64,000 nt of DNA, taken from contig NZ_CACSJA010000019.1 of NCBI RefSeq assembly GCF_902706035.1, positions 1 through 64,000 of the forward strand, written 5' to 3'. The number at the start of each line of letters is the position of its first letter. Within the stretch, counting starts at the first letter, position 1. The notes below the pieces were generated by a model. That model did not search any database. It had not been told where the DNA came from and worked only from the letters and a program-made list of their open reading frames with translations. Source of the stretch: Pantoea sp. 18069 (GTDB lineage: Bacteria > Pseudomonadota > Gammaproteobacteria > Burkholderiales > Burkholderiaceae_C). The position numbers and the translations under genes were made by a program. This document shows, piece by piece, positions 8,586 through 20,584 of the stretch.

Positions 8586-9683
8586 ATGAACAAGCCCCAA
8601 GCTTCGCCTGATCTTTCGGACCTGCGCCAACAGATCGACAGCATCGACCAGCAGTTGCTGTCGCTGGTCAATCAGCGCGCCCGGGTTGCCGAGCAGGTCG
8701 GGGAGGTCAAGAAACGCGAAGGCACGCCGTTTTTCCGGCCCGACCGCGTGGCCCAGGTGATCCAGAAGATCGAAGCCGCCAACCCCGGCCCGCTGCGCAA
8801 CACCCATGTGTCGGCGATCTGGCGCGAAATCATGTCGGCCTGCCTGGCGCTCGAGTCGCCCCAGCGCGTGGCCGTGCTCGGCCCCGCGGGCACGTTCTGC
8901 GAGCAGGCCGCGGTCGATTACTTCGGCGGTGCGGCCGACCTGATGTACTGCGCCAACTTCGACGAAGTGTTCCATGCGACGGCCGCGGGCAGCGCCCAGT
9001 ACGGCGTGGTCGGCGTGGAAAACTCGACCGAAGGCGTGGTCACGCGCTCGCTCGACATGTTCCTGCACACGCCCTGCCATGTGGTCGGCGAAGTCAGCCT
9101 GCTGATCCGCCACAACCTGCTGCGCCTGAGCGATTCGCTGGACAACATCGAAGTGGTCGCGGCCCACCCGCAGGCGCTGGCCCAGTGCCAGGGCTGGCTG
9201 TCCAAGCACCTGCCGCATGCCGAGCGCCGGCCGGTCGACAGCAACGCCGAAGGCGCGCGCCTGGCGTCGATCAACCCGACCTGGGCTGGCCTGGCCGGCG
9301 ACCGCGCAGCCCAGCAGTTCGGCCTGCACACCGTCGCCCATGCAATCCAGGACGAGGCCTACAACCGCACGCGCTTTGCGATCATCTGCCTGCCGCAGAC
9401 GCTGGCCATGCCCCAGGCCACCGGCAAGGATTCGACCAGCCTGATCATTTCCGTGCCCAACCGCCCCGGCGCCGTGCACGACCTGCTGGTGCCGCTCAAG
9501 ACCCATGGCGTGTCGATGACGCGCTTCGAGTCGCGCCCCGCGCGCACCGGCCAGTGGGAGTATTACTTCTACATCGACCTCGCAGGCCACCCGTCCGAGC
9601 CCCATGTGGCCAAGGCACTCGAAGAGCTGCAAGGCCTGTGCGCCTTCTACAAGGTGCTGGGCGCCTACCCCACGCCTGCGTGA
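8586..9683 (+). CDS. pheA: bifunctional chorismate mutase / prephenate dehydratase
   Basis: This 365-residue P-protein has an AroQ chorismate mutase domain (about 10-95, LRQQIDSIDQQLLSLVNQRA). A prephenate dehydratase domain (about 98-280) starts VAVLGPAGTFCEQAA and includes GVVGVENSTEGVV. An ACT regulatory domain (about 285-362) carries the phenylalanine-binding ESRP motif in RFESRPARTG. It makes phenylpyruvate from chorismate and is expected to be feedback-inhibited by phenylalanine. It lies 13 bp after serC and 64 bp before tyrA, so co-transcription is likely. Confidence 0.97.
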   Translation: MNKPQASPDLSDLRQQIDSIDQQLLSLVNQRARVAEQVGEVKKREGTPFFRPDRVAQVIQKIEAANPGPLRNTHVSAIWREIMSACLALESPQRVAVLGPAGTFCEQAAVDYFGGAADLMYCANFDEVFHATAAGSAQYGVVGVENSTEGVVTRSLDMFLHTPCHVVGEVSLLIRHNLLRLSDSLDNIEVVAAHPQALAQCQGWLSKHLPHAERRPVDSNAEGARLASINPTWAGLAGDRAAQQFGLHTVAHAIQDEAYNRTRFAIICLPQTLAMPQATGKDSTSLIISVPNRPGAVHDLLVPLKTHGVSMTRFESRPARTGQWEYYFYIDLAGHPSEPHVAKALEELQGLCAFYKVLGAYPTPA

Positions 9684-9747
9684 TATCTGCGTAATACCTG
9701 CCTGATGCCTGCAATACCTGGTCTTTTTCTGCCGTCGGAGTCTGTGG

Positions 9748-10662
9748 ATGTTTGAACAACTGGGGCTCATAGGCTGCGGCCTGATGGGCGGATCGTTTGC
9801 GCTGGCGCTGAAAAAAGCCGGCCTGGTCAAGCGCGTGGTCGGCTACAGCAAGTCCCCTTCCACCACCGAACGCGCGCGCCAGTTGGGCGTGATCGATGTC
9901 GAGGCGCCGTCGGCGCTGCTCGCCGCGGCAGGTGCCGACATCGTGCTGCTGGCCGTGCCCGTGGCCGCGACCGAAGCGACGCTCAAATCCATCAAGCACC
10001 TGGTCACGCCGGGCATGCTGATCATGGACGTGGGCTCGACCAAGACCGACGTGGTGCAGGCCGCGCGCTCGGGGCTGCGCGACAGGATAGGCTCCTTCGT
10101 GCCGGCCCACCCCATCACGGGCAAGGAAGTCGCGGGCGTCGAGCACGCCGACGCCAATCTGTATGTGGGCAGCCATGTGGTGCTCACGCCCACCGAACGC
10201 ACGCTCACGGTGCAGCTCGAGCAGGCGCGCCAGATCTGGCAGGCGCTGGGCTGCGAGGTGCACAGCATGTCGCCCGAAGCGCATGACGCGACGCTCGCCA
10301 CGGTGAGCCACCTGCCCCATCTGCTGGCGTTCGCGATGATGCAAAGCGTGCTGTCCCAGCCCGACGCCGACGCCACGCTCGCGCTGGCGGGCCCGGGGTT
10401 TCGCGACTTCACGCGCATCGCGGCCAGCAACCCGCAGATCTGGCGCGACATCCTGCTTGCCAACCGCGAACAGGTGCTCGCGCAGTCGCGCCAGTTCCGC
10501 CAGGCCCTGGAAAACCTCGAAGAACTGCTTGTCCAGGGCGACGGCCAGGGCCTGCAGGACCGGATCACGCTCGCCAGCGCCGCCCGCGCCCACTGGCGCC
10601 AGGGTCCCACCCCCACTGCGGCGCGCGCCAGCGCCACTCCTCCAGACCTCCAGGGCGCCTGA
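9748..10662 (+). CDS. tyrA: prephenate dehydrogenase
   Basis: This 304-residue NAD(P)-dependent dehydrogenase opens with the Rossmann motif LIGCGLMGGSFALALKKAG. The catalytic His segment FVPAHPITGKE and the C-terminal helical domain with TVSHLPHLLAFA follow. It converts prephenate (possibly arogenate) to the tyrosine precursor. It has no fused chorismate mutase or ACT domain. It is located between pheA and aroA-cmk, with only 22 bp to the next gene. The last 30 residues are low-complexity and probably disordered. Confidence 0.95.
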   Translation: MFEQLGLIGCGLMGGSFALALKKAGLVKRVVGYSKSPSTTERARQLGVIDVEAPSALLAAAGADIVLLAVPVAATEATLKSIKHLVTPGMLIMDVGSTKTDVVQAARSGLRDRIGSFVPAHPITGKEVAGVEHADANLYVGSHVVLTPTERTLTVQLEQARQIWQALGCEVHSMSPEAHDATLATVSHLPHLLAFAMMQSVLSQPDADATLALAGPGFRDFTRIAASNPQIWRDILLANREQVLAQSRQFRQALENLEELLVQGDGQGLQDRITLASAARAHWRQGPTPTAARASATPPDLQGA

Positions 10663-10684
10663 GCCCGCACGCTGAAACCGCGCC

Positions 10685-12709
10685 ATGTTCCAGACCGAAT
10701 TCCTCGACATTCCCGCACTCGCCACCGCCGGTGGCGAAGTCCGCCTGCCCGGCTCGAAAAGCATTTCCAACCGTGTTCTGCTGCTGGCCGCGCTCAGCGA
10801 AGGCACGACCACGGTGCACGACCTGCTCGACTCGGACGACACGCGCGTCATGCTGACCGCGCTCGAGCAGATCGGCTGCGTGCTGGAACGCGGCGCCAGC
10901 ACCCTGCGCATCACGGGCATTGCCGGTGCCTTGCCCGCGGGCACGGCGGCCGAACTGTTCCTGGGCAATGCGGGCACGGCCATGCGCCCGCTCACCGCTG
11001 CGCTTTCGCTGCTCGGCGGCGAGTTCACCATGCTGGGCGTGCCGCGCATGTACGAGCGGCCCATAGGCGATCTGGTCGACGGCCTGCGCCAGATCGGCTG
11101 CCGCATCGACTATCTGGGCAATGCGGGCTTTCCGCCGCTGCGCATCACGCCCGCCGATGTTTCCTCCGAAGCACAGGCACCGATCCAGGTGCGCGGCGAT
11201 GTCTCCAGCCAGTTCCTGACTTCGCTGCTGATGGCGCTGCCGCTGCGCGCCGCGCAGCAGGACATCCACATCGAAGTCGTCGGTGAACTGATCTCCAAGC
11301 CCTACATCCACATCACGCTGGAGCTGCTCGCGCGCTTCGGCATCGCGGTGCACAACGACAACTGGCAGCGCTTCACGATTGCCGCGGGCAGCCGCTACCG
11401 CTCGCCGGGCGACATCCACGTCGAGGCCGACGCGTCGTCGGCGAGCTATTTCATTGCGCTGGGCGCAATCGCGGCCGAAGGCGCCGCGGGCGTGCGCATC
11501 CAGGGCGTGGGCGCGCAGTCCATCCAGGGCGATATCCGCTTTGTCGAAGCCGCGCAGGCCATGGGTGCGCAGGTCGACAGCGGGCCGAACTGGCTGCAGG
11601 TGCGGCGCGGCCGCTGGCCGCTGCAAGCCATAGACCTCGACTGCAACCACATTCCGGACGCAGCGATGACGCTGGCCGTGATGGCGCTGTACGCCGAAGG
11701 CACGACCACGCTGCGCAATATCGCGAGCTGGCGTGTCAAGGAAACCGACCGCATCACGGCCATGGCCTGCGAGCTGCGCAAGCTCGGTGCCACCGTGGAA
11801 GAAGGCGCGGACTACCTGCGCGTCACGCCGCCGGCCCGGCCCGCCGACTGGCGCGCGGCGAGCATCCACACCTATGACGACCACCGCGTGGCGATGTGCT
11901 TTTCGCTCGCCGCGTTCAACCCCCAGCAACTGCCGGTGCGCATCGAAGACCCGCAGTGCGTGGCCAAGACCTTCCCGGACTATTTCGAAGCGCTGTTTTC
12001 CGTCTGCGAGACACCGCGCGAACGGATTCCGGTGATCTGCATCGACGGCCCGACCGCGTCGGGCAAGGGCACGATCGCCGCCGAAGTCGCGCGCCGTCTG
12101 GGCTATGGCATCCTCGACTCGGGCGCGCTCTACCGCATTGCCGGCCTGGCCGCGCACCGCGCCGGCATTGCCATCGACCCTGCGCACGAGGGGGAAATTG
12201 CCGCGCTGGTGCGCGCGCTGCCGATCCGCTTCACCGCCACGCAGCAGATCCTGCTCGACGATGAAGACATCAGCCAGGCGATACGCAGCGAGGAAGCCGG
12301 CATGGATGCTTCACGCGTTTCCGCCCTGCCCGCGGTACGCGAAGCGCTGGTCGCGCTGCAGCTCGGATTTCAGCGCCTGCCGGGCCTCGTGGCCGACGGC
12401 CGCGACATGGGCACGGTGATCTTTCCCGACGCGCCGCTCAAGGTCTACCTGATCGCATCGGCCGAATGCCGTGCTGAGAGAAGGTATAAACAATTGATTT
12501 CCAACGGGATTTCAGCTAATATCACGGCGCTTCGTGCAGACCTTGAAGCCCGTGACGCCCGCGACATGTCGCGCAGCGTGGCGCCGCTCAAGCCCGCACC
12601 AGACGCTTTGTCCCTCGATAGCTCCACGCTCTCCATCGAACAGGTGGTCACGCAGGTGCTTCACTGGTGGCAAGAGCGACAGCCCTTCAAGTCCGTCCTG
12701 AAGGGCTGA
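10685..12709 (+). CDS. aroA-cmk: fused EPSP synthase / cytidylate kinase
   Basis: One uninterrupted 674-codon frame carries two enzymes. Residues about 1-440 are 3-phosphoshikimate 1-carboxyvinyltransferase ([10 protein letters not shown] near the start, [12 protein letters not shown], later NHIPDAAMT and KETDRI), step six of the shikimate pathway. Residues about 448-670 are CMP kinase, with P-loop [11 protein letters not shown], the [12 protein letters not shown] segment and [13 protein letters not shown]. The domains join within a few residues of [15 protein letters not shown]. Bifunctional AroA-Cmk proteins are known in Comamonadaceae. The cmk part contains an AT-rich patch (12477-12525) unlike the surrounding GC-rich codons; it holds a probable promoter for rpsA. 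Confidence 0.95.
   Translation: MFQTEFLDIPALATAGGEVRLPGSKSISNRVLLLAALSEGTTTVHDLLDSDDTRVMLTALEQIGCVLERGASTLRITGIAGALPAGTAAELFLGNAGTAMRPLTAALSLLGGEFTMLGVPRMYERPIGDLVDGLRQIGCRIDYLGNAGFPPLRITPADVSSEAQAPIQVRGDVSSQFLTSLLMALPLRAAQQDIHIEVVGELISKPYIHITLELLARFGIAVHNDNWQRFTIAAGSRYRSPGDIHVEADASSASYFIALGAIAAEGAAGVRIQGVGAQSIQGDIRFVEAAQAMGAQVDSGPNWLQVRRGRWPLQAIDLDCNHIPDAAMTLAVMALYAEGTTTLRNIASWRVKETDRITAMACELRKLGATVEEGADYLRVTPPARPADWRAASIHTYDDHRVAMCFSLAAFNPQQLPVRIEDPQCVAKTFPDYFEALFSVCETPRERIPVICIDGPTASGKGTIAAEVARRLGYGILDSGALYRIAGLAAHRAGIAIDPAHEGEIAALVRALPIRFTATQQILLDDEDISQAIRSEEAGMDASRVSALPAVREALVALQLGFQRLPGLVADGRDMGTVIFPDAPLKVYLIASAECRAERRYKQLISNGISANITALRADLEARDARDMSRSVAPLKPAPDALSLDSSTLSIEQVVTQVLHWWQERQPFKSVLKG
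12494..12522 (+). promoter_or_regulatory. candidate sigma70 promoter for rpsA inside cmk
   Basis: TTGATT (12494-12499), a 17-bp spacer, then TAATAT (12517-12522), in a conspicuously AT-rich island within the kinase coding sequence. Transcription would begin near 12530 and give a leader of about 335 nt for rpsA. In E. coli, rpsA is also served by promoters upstream of and inside cmk; the assignment here is from sequence match only. Confidence 0.6.
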
Positions 12710-12789
12710 CACCGGTCCCTCTGCCTGTTTTTCGCCCTGGCTAGCGAATGGCAGAGGGTTATTGAACTATAGCCCGCGGATTCGTCCGC
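12681..12789 (+). promoter_or_regulatory. structured rpsA leader: three hairpins
   Basis: Three inverted repeats precede rpsA. AGCCCTTCA / TGAAGGGCT (12681-12689, 12698-12706) ends at the cmk stop codon. CCCTCTGCC / GGCAGAGGG (12717-12725, 12750-12758) contains an inner TTCGC / GCGAA pair. GCGGA-TTCG-TCCGC (12776-12789) has a UUCG loop. None has a T tract, so they look like leader or processing structures. In E. coli, S1 autoregulates through its structured leader; that is the likely analogy. Confidence 0.5.
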
Positions 12790-12864
12790 AAGAAACCTCC
12801 GCAAGCAGCCTTAAAAACGTCAGCAATAGTGCTTTCGGAAACCTGTTTGCGGCCAAGGAAATAC

Positions 12865-14550
12865 ATGTCTGAATCTTTTGCCGCCCTTTTTGAAGAATCG
12901 TTGCAACGCACGGAAATGCGTCCTGGCGAAGTCATCACCGCTGAAGTCGTTCGCGTCGAACACAACTTCGTGGTGGTCAACGCTGGTCTGAAGTCCGAAG
13001 CCTACGTGCCGCTCGACGAGTTCAAGAACGATCAGGGCGAAGTCGAAGTCCAAGTCGGTGACTTCGTGTCGGTGGCCATTGGCTCCATCGAAAACGGCTA
13101 CGGCGACACCATCCTGTCGCGCGACACCGCCAAGCGTCTGGCTTCCTGGCTGGCCCTGGAAAAGGCCCTGGAATCCGGCGAATTCGTGACCGGCACCACT
13201 TCGGGCAAGGTCAAGGGCGGTCTGACGGTTCTGGTCAACGGCATCCGCGCATTCCTGCCCGGTTCGCTGATCGACACGCGCCCGATCAAGGATCTGACGC
13301 CTTACGAAAACAAGACCCTGGAATTCAAGGTCATCAAGCTCGACCGCAAGCGCAACAACGTGGTGCTGAGCCGCCGCGCTGTCGTGGAAGCCTCGATGGG
13401 CGAAGAGCGCGCCAAGCTGATGGAAACGCTCAAGGAAGGCGCCATCGTTCAAGGCGTGGTCAAGAACATCACCGAATACGGTGCGTTCGTTGACCTGGGC
13501 GGCATCGACGGTCTGCTGCACATCACCGACATGGCATGGCGTCGCGTGCGTCACCCTTCGGAAGTGGTGACGGCTGGCCAGGAAATCACGGCCAAGATCC
13601 TGAAGTTCGACACCGAAAAGAACCGCGTGTCCCTGGGCCTGAAGCAAATGGGCGACGACCCGTGGATGGGCGTTTCGCGCCGCTATCCTTCGGCCACCCG
13701 CCTGTTCGGCAAGGTCACCAACATCGCCGACTACGGCGCATTCGTGGAACTGGAACCCGGCATCGAAGGCCTGGTGCACGTTTCCGAAATGGACTGGACC
13801 AACAAGAACATTGCGCCTTCGAAGCTGGTGTCGCTGGGCGACGAAGTCGAAGTCATGGTTCTGGAAATCGACGAAGACAAGCGTCGCATCTCCCTGGGCA
13901 TGAAGCAATGCAAGGCCAACCCATGGCAAGAATTCGCGCAGAACACCAAGCGCGGTGACCGCGTCAAGGGTCCGATCAAGTCGATCACCGACTTCGGCGT
14001 GTTCGTCGGCCTGGCTGCCGGCATCGACGGCCTGGTTCACCTGTCCGACCTGTCGTGGAACGAAACCGGCGAAGCCGCGGTTCGTAACTACAAGAAGGGC
14101 CAGGAAGTCGAAGCCATCGTGTTGGCCGTGGACGTGGAACGCGAACGTATCAGCCTGGGCATCAAGCAGCTGGACAGCGATCCCTTCACCACCTTCGCGA
14201 CTGTCAACGACAAGGGCCAGATCGTGACCGGCAAGGTCAAGACCGTGGACGCCCGTGGCGCTGAAATCGACCTCGGCGAAGACATCCTGGGCTACCTGCG
14301 CGTTTCGGAAATCTCCCGCGACCGCGTGGAAGATGCCCGCTCGGTGCTCAAGGAAGGCGACGAAGTCACTGCCGTGGTGCTGAACGTGGATCGCAAGACC
14401 CGCAACATCCAGCTGTCCATCAAGCAAAAGGACATGGTCGACCAACAGGAAGCCATGGCTTCGCTGTCGGCACAATCGTCGCGCGAAAGCGCCGGCACGA
14501 CCAGCCTGGGCGCCCTGCTGCGCGCCAAGCTGGACAACTCCGACAAGTAA
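12865..14550 (+). CDS. rpsA: 30S ribosomal protein S1
   Basis: This 561-residue protein contains six S1/OB-fold repeats. Repeats 3-6 are recognisable by repeated motifs such as [39 protein letters not shown] and [20 protein letters not shown]. Repeats 1-2 (about 20-160) bind the ribosome, the others bind mRNA during initiation. The length matches typical Proteobacteria. ATG at 12865 follows AAGGAA at a proper distance. Codon use is strongly biased, as expected for a highly expressed gene. It is followed by a strong terminator and then ihfB, the conserved cmk-rpsA-ihfB order. Confidence 0.98.
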   Translation: MSESFAALFEESLQRTEMRPGEVITAEVVRVEHNFVVVNAGLKSEAYVPLDEFKNDQGEVEVQVGDFVSVAIGSIENGYGDTILSRDTAKRLASWLALEKALESGEFVTGTTSGKVKGGLTVLVNGIRAFLPGSLIDTRPIKDLTPYENKTLEFKVIKLDRKRNNVVLSRRAVVEASMGEERAKLMETLKEGAIVQGVVKNITEYGAFVDLGGIDGLLHITDMAWRRVRHPSEVVTAGQEITAKILKFDTEKNRVSLGLKQMGDDPWMGVSRRYPSATRLFGKVTNIADYGAFVELEPGIEGLVHVSEMDWTNKNIAPSKLVSLGDEVEVMVLEIDEDKRRISLGMKQCKANPWQEFAQNTKRGDRVKGPIKSITDFGVFVGLAAGIDGLVHLSDLSWNETGEAAVRNYKKGQEVEAIVLAVDVERERISLGIKQLDSDPFTTFATVNDKGQIVTGKVKTVDARGAEIDLGEDILGYLRVSEISRDRVEDARSVLKEGDEVTAVVLNVDRKTRNIQLSIKQKDMVDQQEAMASLSAQSSRESAGTTSLGALLRAKLDNSDK

Positions 14551-14577
14551 GCTGACCCGCTTGGCTTGAGTTGGATG

Positions 14578-14608
14578 CGGCGGGCGCTTCAGGCGCCCGC
14601 CGTTTTTT
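14578..14608 (+). terminator. intrinsic terminator of rpsA
   Basis: Perfect 10-bp stem CGGCGGGCGC / GCGCCCGCCG (14578-14587, 14593-14602), TTCAG loop, then six T (14603-14608). Confidence 0.92.
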
Positions 14609-14651
14609 CTTCAAAACTGGTTTTTACCCGTTCTAACTGGATTCGCTTTCG

Positions 14652-14981
14652 ATGACCCGTTCTGATCTTGTCGAAGAACTGGCCGCCCGCTTCGGTCAAT
14701 TGACGCAACGCGACGCCGAGCTCGCTGTCAAAACCATTCTGGATGCCGTGGGCGATGCCCTGGTGCGCGGGCAACGCATTGAAATCCGCGGCTTTGGCAG
14801 CTTTTCCGTCAACCACCGCCTCGCACGCATGGGCCGCAACCCGCGCAGTGGCGAAGCCGTACACATTCCGCAAAAACGCGTCCCCCACTTCAAGCCCGGC
14901 AAGGCCCTGCGCGAAGCCGTGGACCAGCGCACGGCCGAACTCGGCGGCGCACAGGCACTGCTGCTGGCCGAAAAGAAATAA
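14652..14981 (+). CDS. ihfB: integration host factor subunit beta
   Basis: This 109-residue member of the HU/IHF family has the DNA-binding arm segment [20 protein letters not shown], followed by the IHF-specific [12 protein letters not shown]. With IHF-alpha it forms a heterodimer that bends DNA sharply in recombination, replication and sigma54 transcription. The position behind rpsA is the conserved location. The start at 14652 ([14 protein letters not shown]) fits the family N-terminus. The C-terminal tail is about ten residues longer than in E. coli. Confidence 0.95.
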   Translation: MTRSDLVEELAARFGQLTQRDAELAVKTILDAVGDALVRGQRIEIRGFGSFSVNHRLARMGRNPRSGEAVHIPQKRVPHFKPGKALREAVDQRTAELGGAQALLLAEKK

Positions 14982-15113
14982 CAGCGCCGCGTTCACTCGC
15001 TTCACCCCGGGCCAGTCGAACGATTGCCCCGGGACAACGCCCCCAGCCTTGAGCCGACACGCTCCGCGGGTGAATCAAGGCCTATAGAATCAGGCGGTCA
15101 CACAAGGGGTCGC

Positions 15114-15440
15114 ATGAAATACATCCTGTGGCTGCTCAAGGCGGCCATTTTTTTTACGCTGTTCGCCTTTGCGCTGAACAACCAGCAAAACGCCACGGTG
15201 CACTTCTTCTTTGGCACCCAATGGACGGCGCCACTGGTGCTGGTCGTACTCACGGCCTTTGCCGCCGGCCTGGTCGTGGGCGTGCTCGGCATGGTGCCGC
15301 GCTGGCTCAAGCACCGCAGCGCCGCCCAGCGCGCGGCCCAGCCTGAAGCAGCCGCTGCCCCCGCGCCAGCGACTGGCGCAGCGCCGGATTCGGCGCCGCC
15401 CGCACCTTCCCTGCCTCCACACGACCTTCATGGAATTTGA
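15114..15440 (+). CDS. lapA: LapA-domain inner membrane protein
   Basis: This 108-residue protein has two membrane segments (about 5-24 and 40-62) with the family signature LNNQQNATVHFFFGTQWTAP between them, then an Ala/Pro-rich cytoplasmic tail. LapA (DUF1049) works with LapB in regulating lipopolysaccharide synthesis through LpxC turnover in E. coli. ATG at 15114 follows AGGGG. The 3' end overlaps lapB by 11 bp, showing translational coupling. The longer upstream frame lacks family similarity and was excluded. Confidence 0.88.
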   Translation: MKYILWLLKAAIFFTLFAFALNNQQNATVHFFFGTQWTAPLVLVVLTAFAAGLVVGVLGMVPRWLKHRSAAQRAAQPEAAAAPAPATGAAPDSAPPAPSLPPHDLHGI

Positions 15441-16584
15441 TCTCAACTGGATTTTGCTGGGCTTGCCACTGGCGTTCGTGCTGGGCTGGCTGGCTTCACG
15501 TTTCGATGCCCGGCAGATGCGCGCGGAAAACCGCAGCGCCCCGAAAGCCTATTTCAAAGGCCTCAATTTCCTGCTCAACGAGCAGCAGGACAAGGCCATC
15601 GATGCCTTCATCGAAGCCGTGCAGAACGACCCCGACACCTCGGAGCTGCACTTTGCGCTGGGCAACCTGTTCCGCCGCCGCGGCGAATACAACCGCGCGG
15701 TGCGGGTGCACGAACACCTGCTGTCGCGCGGCGATCTGAGCCGTCCGGACCGCGACCGCGCACAGCACGCGCTCGCGCTCGACTTTCTCAAGGCCGGCCT
15801 GCTCGACCGCGCCGAAGACGCGCTGCGCCGCCTCGAAGGCACGCATTTCGAGGCCGAGGCCCGGCTGGCCCTGCTGGCCATCTACGAGCGCTCGCGCGAC
15901 TGGAAGCAGGCGGGCGAAATCGCCCAGCGCATGCAGACTGCGCAGCAAGGCGATTTCAGCGTGCGTCTGGCGCATTACCTCTGCGAAGAAGCCGACGTGC
16001 TTGCCGCGAGCGGCCAGCTCGAAGCCGCCATGGCGCAACACCAGCAGGCGCTGCTGATCGCGCCAAACGCCGCGCGCGCGCAGATTGATCTCGCCCGGCT
16101 GCAACTGCGCCTGGGCCAGCCCGCGCAGGCCTGGAGCACACTGCAGGCACTGGCCGAAAAAAGCCCCAGCGCCCTACCCCTGGCCGCGGCCCTGCTGCCC
16201 GAGATCGCCAAAAAGCTCGATGGCGCGCCTATCCAGCCCTGGCTCGAAGCCCAATACCTGCGCACGCCTTCGCTGGATCTGCTGCAGGCGCTGGTCGCAC
16301 TCGATGCCGACAGCGGCGAAACCCAGGCACCCGGGCGGCAGCGCTATGTCGCCCATCTGGGCAAGGAGCCGTCACTGGTTGCGGCGACGCGCTGGCTCGC
16401 CGACGAAGCTTTCGCCGAAGAGCAGCACCACCCCGCGGTGCAGCGCGCGCTCGAGCATGCGAGCAAGCCGCTGACGCGCTACCGCTGCGCGGCCTGCGGT
16501 TTCGAGGCACGCCAGCATTTCTGGCATTGCCCGGGCTGCCAGAGCTGGGACAGCTATCCCGCGCGCCGCGTCGAGGAACTTTGA
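15430..16584 (+). CDS. lapB: lipopolysaccharide assembly protein LapB (TPR protein)
   Basis: This 384-residue protein has one N-terminal membrane anchor (about 4-22), a cytoplasmic array of TPR helices (for example AYFKGLNFLLNEQQDKAID), and a C-terminal rubredoxin-like metal site with paired CxxC motifs (CAACGF and CPGCQSW). In E. coli LapB adapts FtsH to degrade LpxC and so balances LPS with phospholipid synthesis. Domain order and length match the family. It overlaps lapA. The following 228 bp before the next gene show no convincing gene. Confidence 0.93.
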   Translation: MEFDLNWILLGLPLAFVLGWLASRFDARQMRAENRSAPKAYFKGLNFLLNEQQDKAIDAFIEAVQNDPDTSELHFALGNLFRRRGEYNRAVRVHEHLLSRGDLSRPDRDRAQHALALDFLKAGLLDRAEDALRRLEGTHFEAEARLALLAIYERSRDWKQAGEIAQRMQTAQQGDFSVRLAHYLCEEADVLAASGQLEAAMAQHQQALLIAPNAARAQIDLARLQLRLGQPAQAWSTLQALAEKSPSALPLAAALLPEIAKKLDGAPIQPWLEAQYLRTPSLDLLQALVALDADSGETQAPGRQRYVAHLGKEPSLVAATRWLADEAFAEEQHHPAVQRALEHASKPLTRYRCAACGFEARQHFWHCPGCQSWDSYPARRVEEL

Positions 16585-16812
16585 GCCCCCCCCTGCGCTG
16601 GCCCCCGCCAGTGCCATGGGCGGTGAACGGCGCCAAGCGCCGTGGACAAGCGGCGCAGCATCACAATGACCAGGGTTTACCCTGATTCATGCGATGCATC
16701 GCCCTACCGTACGATTCACTGAACAGGGCTTGCAATCGAAGCGCCACGACTGGCGCGGCTCACGCCTGTTCACACTGGCGTGAAAAGTACGACCGGACCC
16801 AAGGAAGGCGCA

Positions 16813-17151
16813 ATGCTGAAGAAAATTCTGACCATTTCCGCTTTGCTTTACGCTGCCTGTGCCTTTGCGGGTGTAGAAGCCAACCATGCCACGCAAAGCG
16901 AACTCGATACGGTCAAGGGCATAGGGCCCGCGCTTTCGCAACGCATCGTCTCCCAGCGCCAGAAAGCGGCTTTCGTCGACTGGGCGGACCTGATCAACCG
17001 GGTGCATGGCATAGGCAACGCCTCCGCGGCCAAGCTCTCCGCCGAGGGCCTCACGGTCAACGGCAAGAACTACCAGGGCGGGCCTGCGCTCCAGGGCCGC
17101 ATCGCGCCGCCCGGGCCGGCGCTCAAAGCCCCGCCGCCGGCCTCTCCCTGA
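16813..17151 (+). CDS. ComEA-like helix-hairpin-helix protein
   Basis: The product has 112 residues. A signal peptide (MLKKILTISALLYAACAFA) precedes a double helix-hairpin-helix DNA-binding domain with ELDTVKGIGPALSQRIVSQR and VHGIGNASAAKLSAEG, and the tail is Pro/Ala-rich. Exported HhH proteins of this size are related to ComEA, the periplasmic DNA receptor for natural transformation; many Burkholderiales carry such short forms whose function is untested. AAGGAAGG precedes the ATG at 16813. No other competence gene is nearby. Confidence 0.85.
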   Translation: MLKKILTISALLYAACAFAGVEANHATQSELDTVKGIGPALSQRIVSQRQKAAFVDWADLINRVHGIGNASAAKLSAEGLTVNGKNYQGGPALQGRIAPPGPALKAPPPASP

Positions 17152-17166
17152 GCATTGGCCCAAACC

Positions 17167-17202
17167 GCCGCCTCAGCCACTAGCGCTTAGGCGGCTTTTT
17201 TT
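17167..17202 (+). terminator. intrinsic terminator after the ComEA-like gene
   Basis: Stem GCCGCCT / AGGCGGC (17167-17173, 17189-17195), 15-base loop, then seven T. It isolates this gene from the antiporter operon. Confidence 0.8.
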
Positions 17203-17285
17203 ATGGCCGCCCCATAACCCTAATTGAAAACATGCTCAGATTTTCATAGCGAAATCGCGCAGCTTGCCCGTAAAATGCACCGCAC

Positions 17286-20218
<2,933 letters not shown>

Positions 20219-20219
<1 letters not shown>

Positions 20220-20584
20220 TGGAAATCGTACTTGCCATTGCCATCGGCGTTCTCACCGGTTCGGGCGTCTGGCTGCTGCTGCGCCCGCGGACCTACCAGA
20301 TCATCATGGGGCTGTCGCTGATGGCCTATGCCGTCAACCTGTTCATCTTCAGCATGGGCCGCCAGGGGCTGGCCATCGACAAGGAGCCGGTGCTCAAGCC
20401 CGGCATCCCCCCGGATCTGGTGAACTACGCCGATCCCCTGCCCCAGGCCCTGGTGCTCACGGCCATCGTGATCGGCTTTGCCTCGACCGCGCTGTTCCTG
20501 GTGGTGCTGCTCGCATTGCGCGGCACCGCGGGCAACGACCATGTGGATGGTGCGCATTCGCGTGACGTGCAGGAGATGCCATGA
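20219..20584 (+). CDS. phaC: Mrp/Pha antiporter subunit C
   Basis: This 121-residue NuoK-like subunit has three membrane helices. Recognisable segments are GVWLLLRPRTYQIIMGLSLM, AVNLFIFSMG and DPLPQALVLTAIVIGFAST, the conserved C-subunit signature. It forms part of the antiporter membrane module next to subunit D. Overlaps with both neighbours (shared TGATG upstream, ATGA downstream) imply coupled translation. The name phaC here refers to the Pha antiporter (mnhC/mrpC), not to polyhydroxyalkanoate synthase. Confidence 0.93.
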
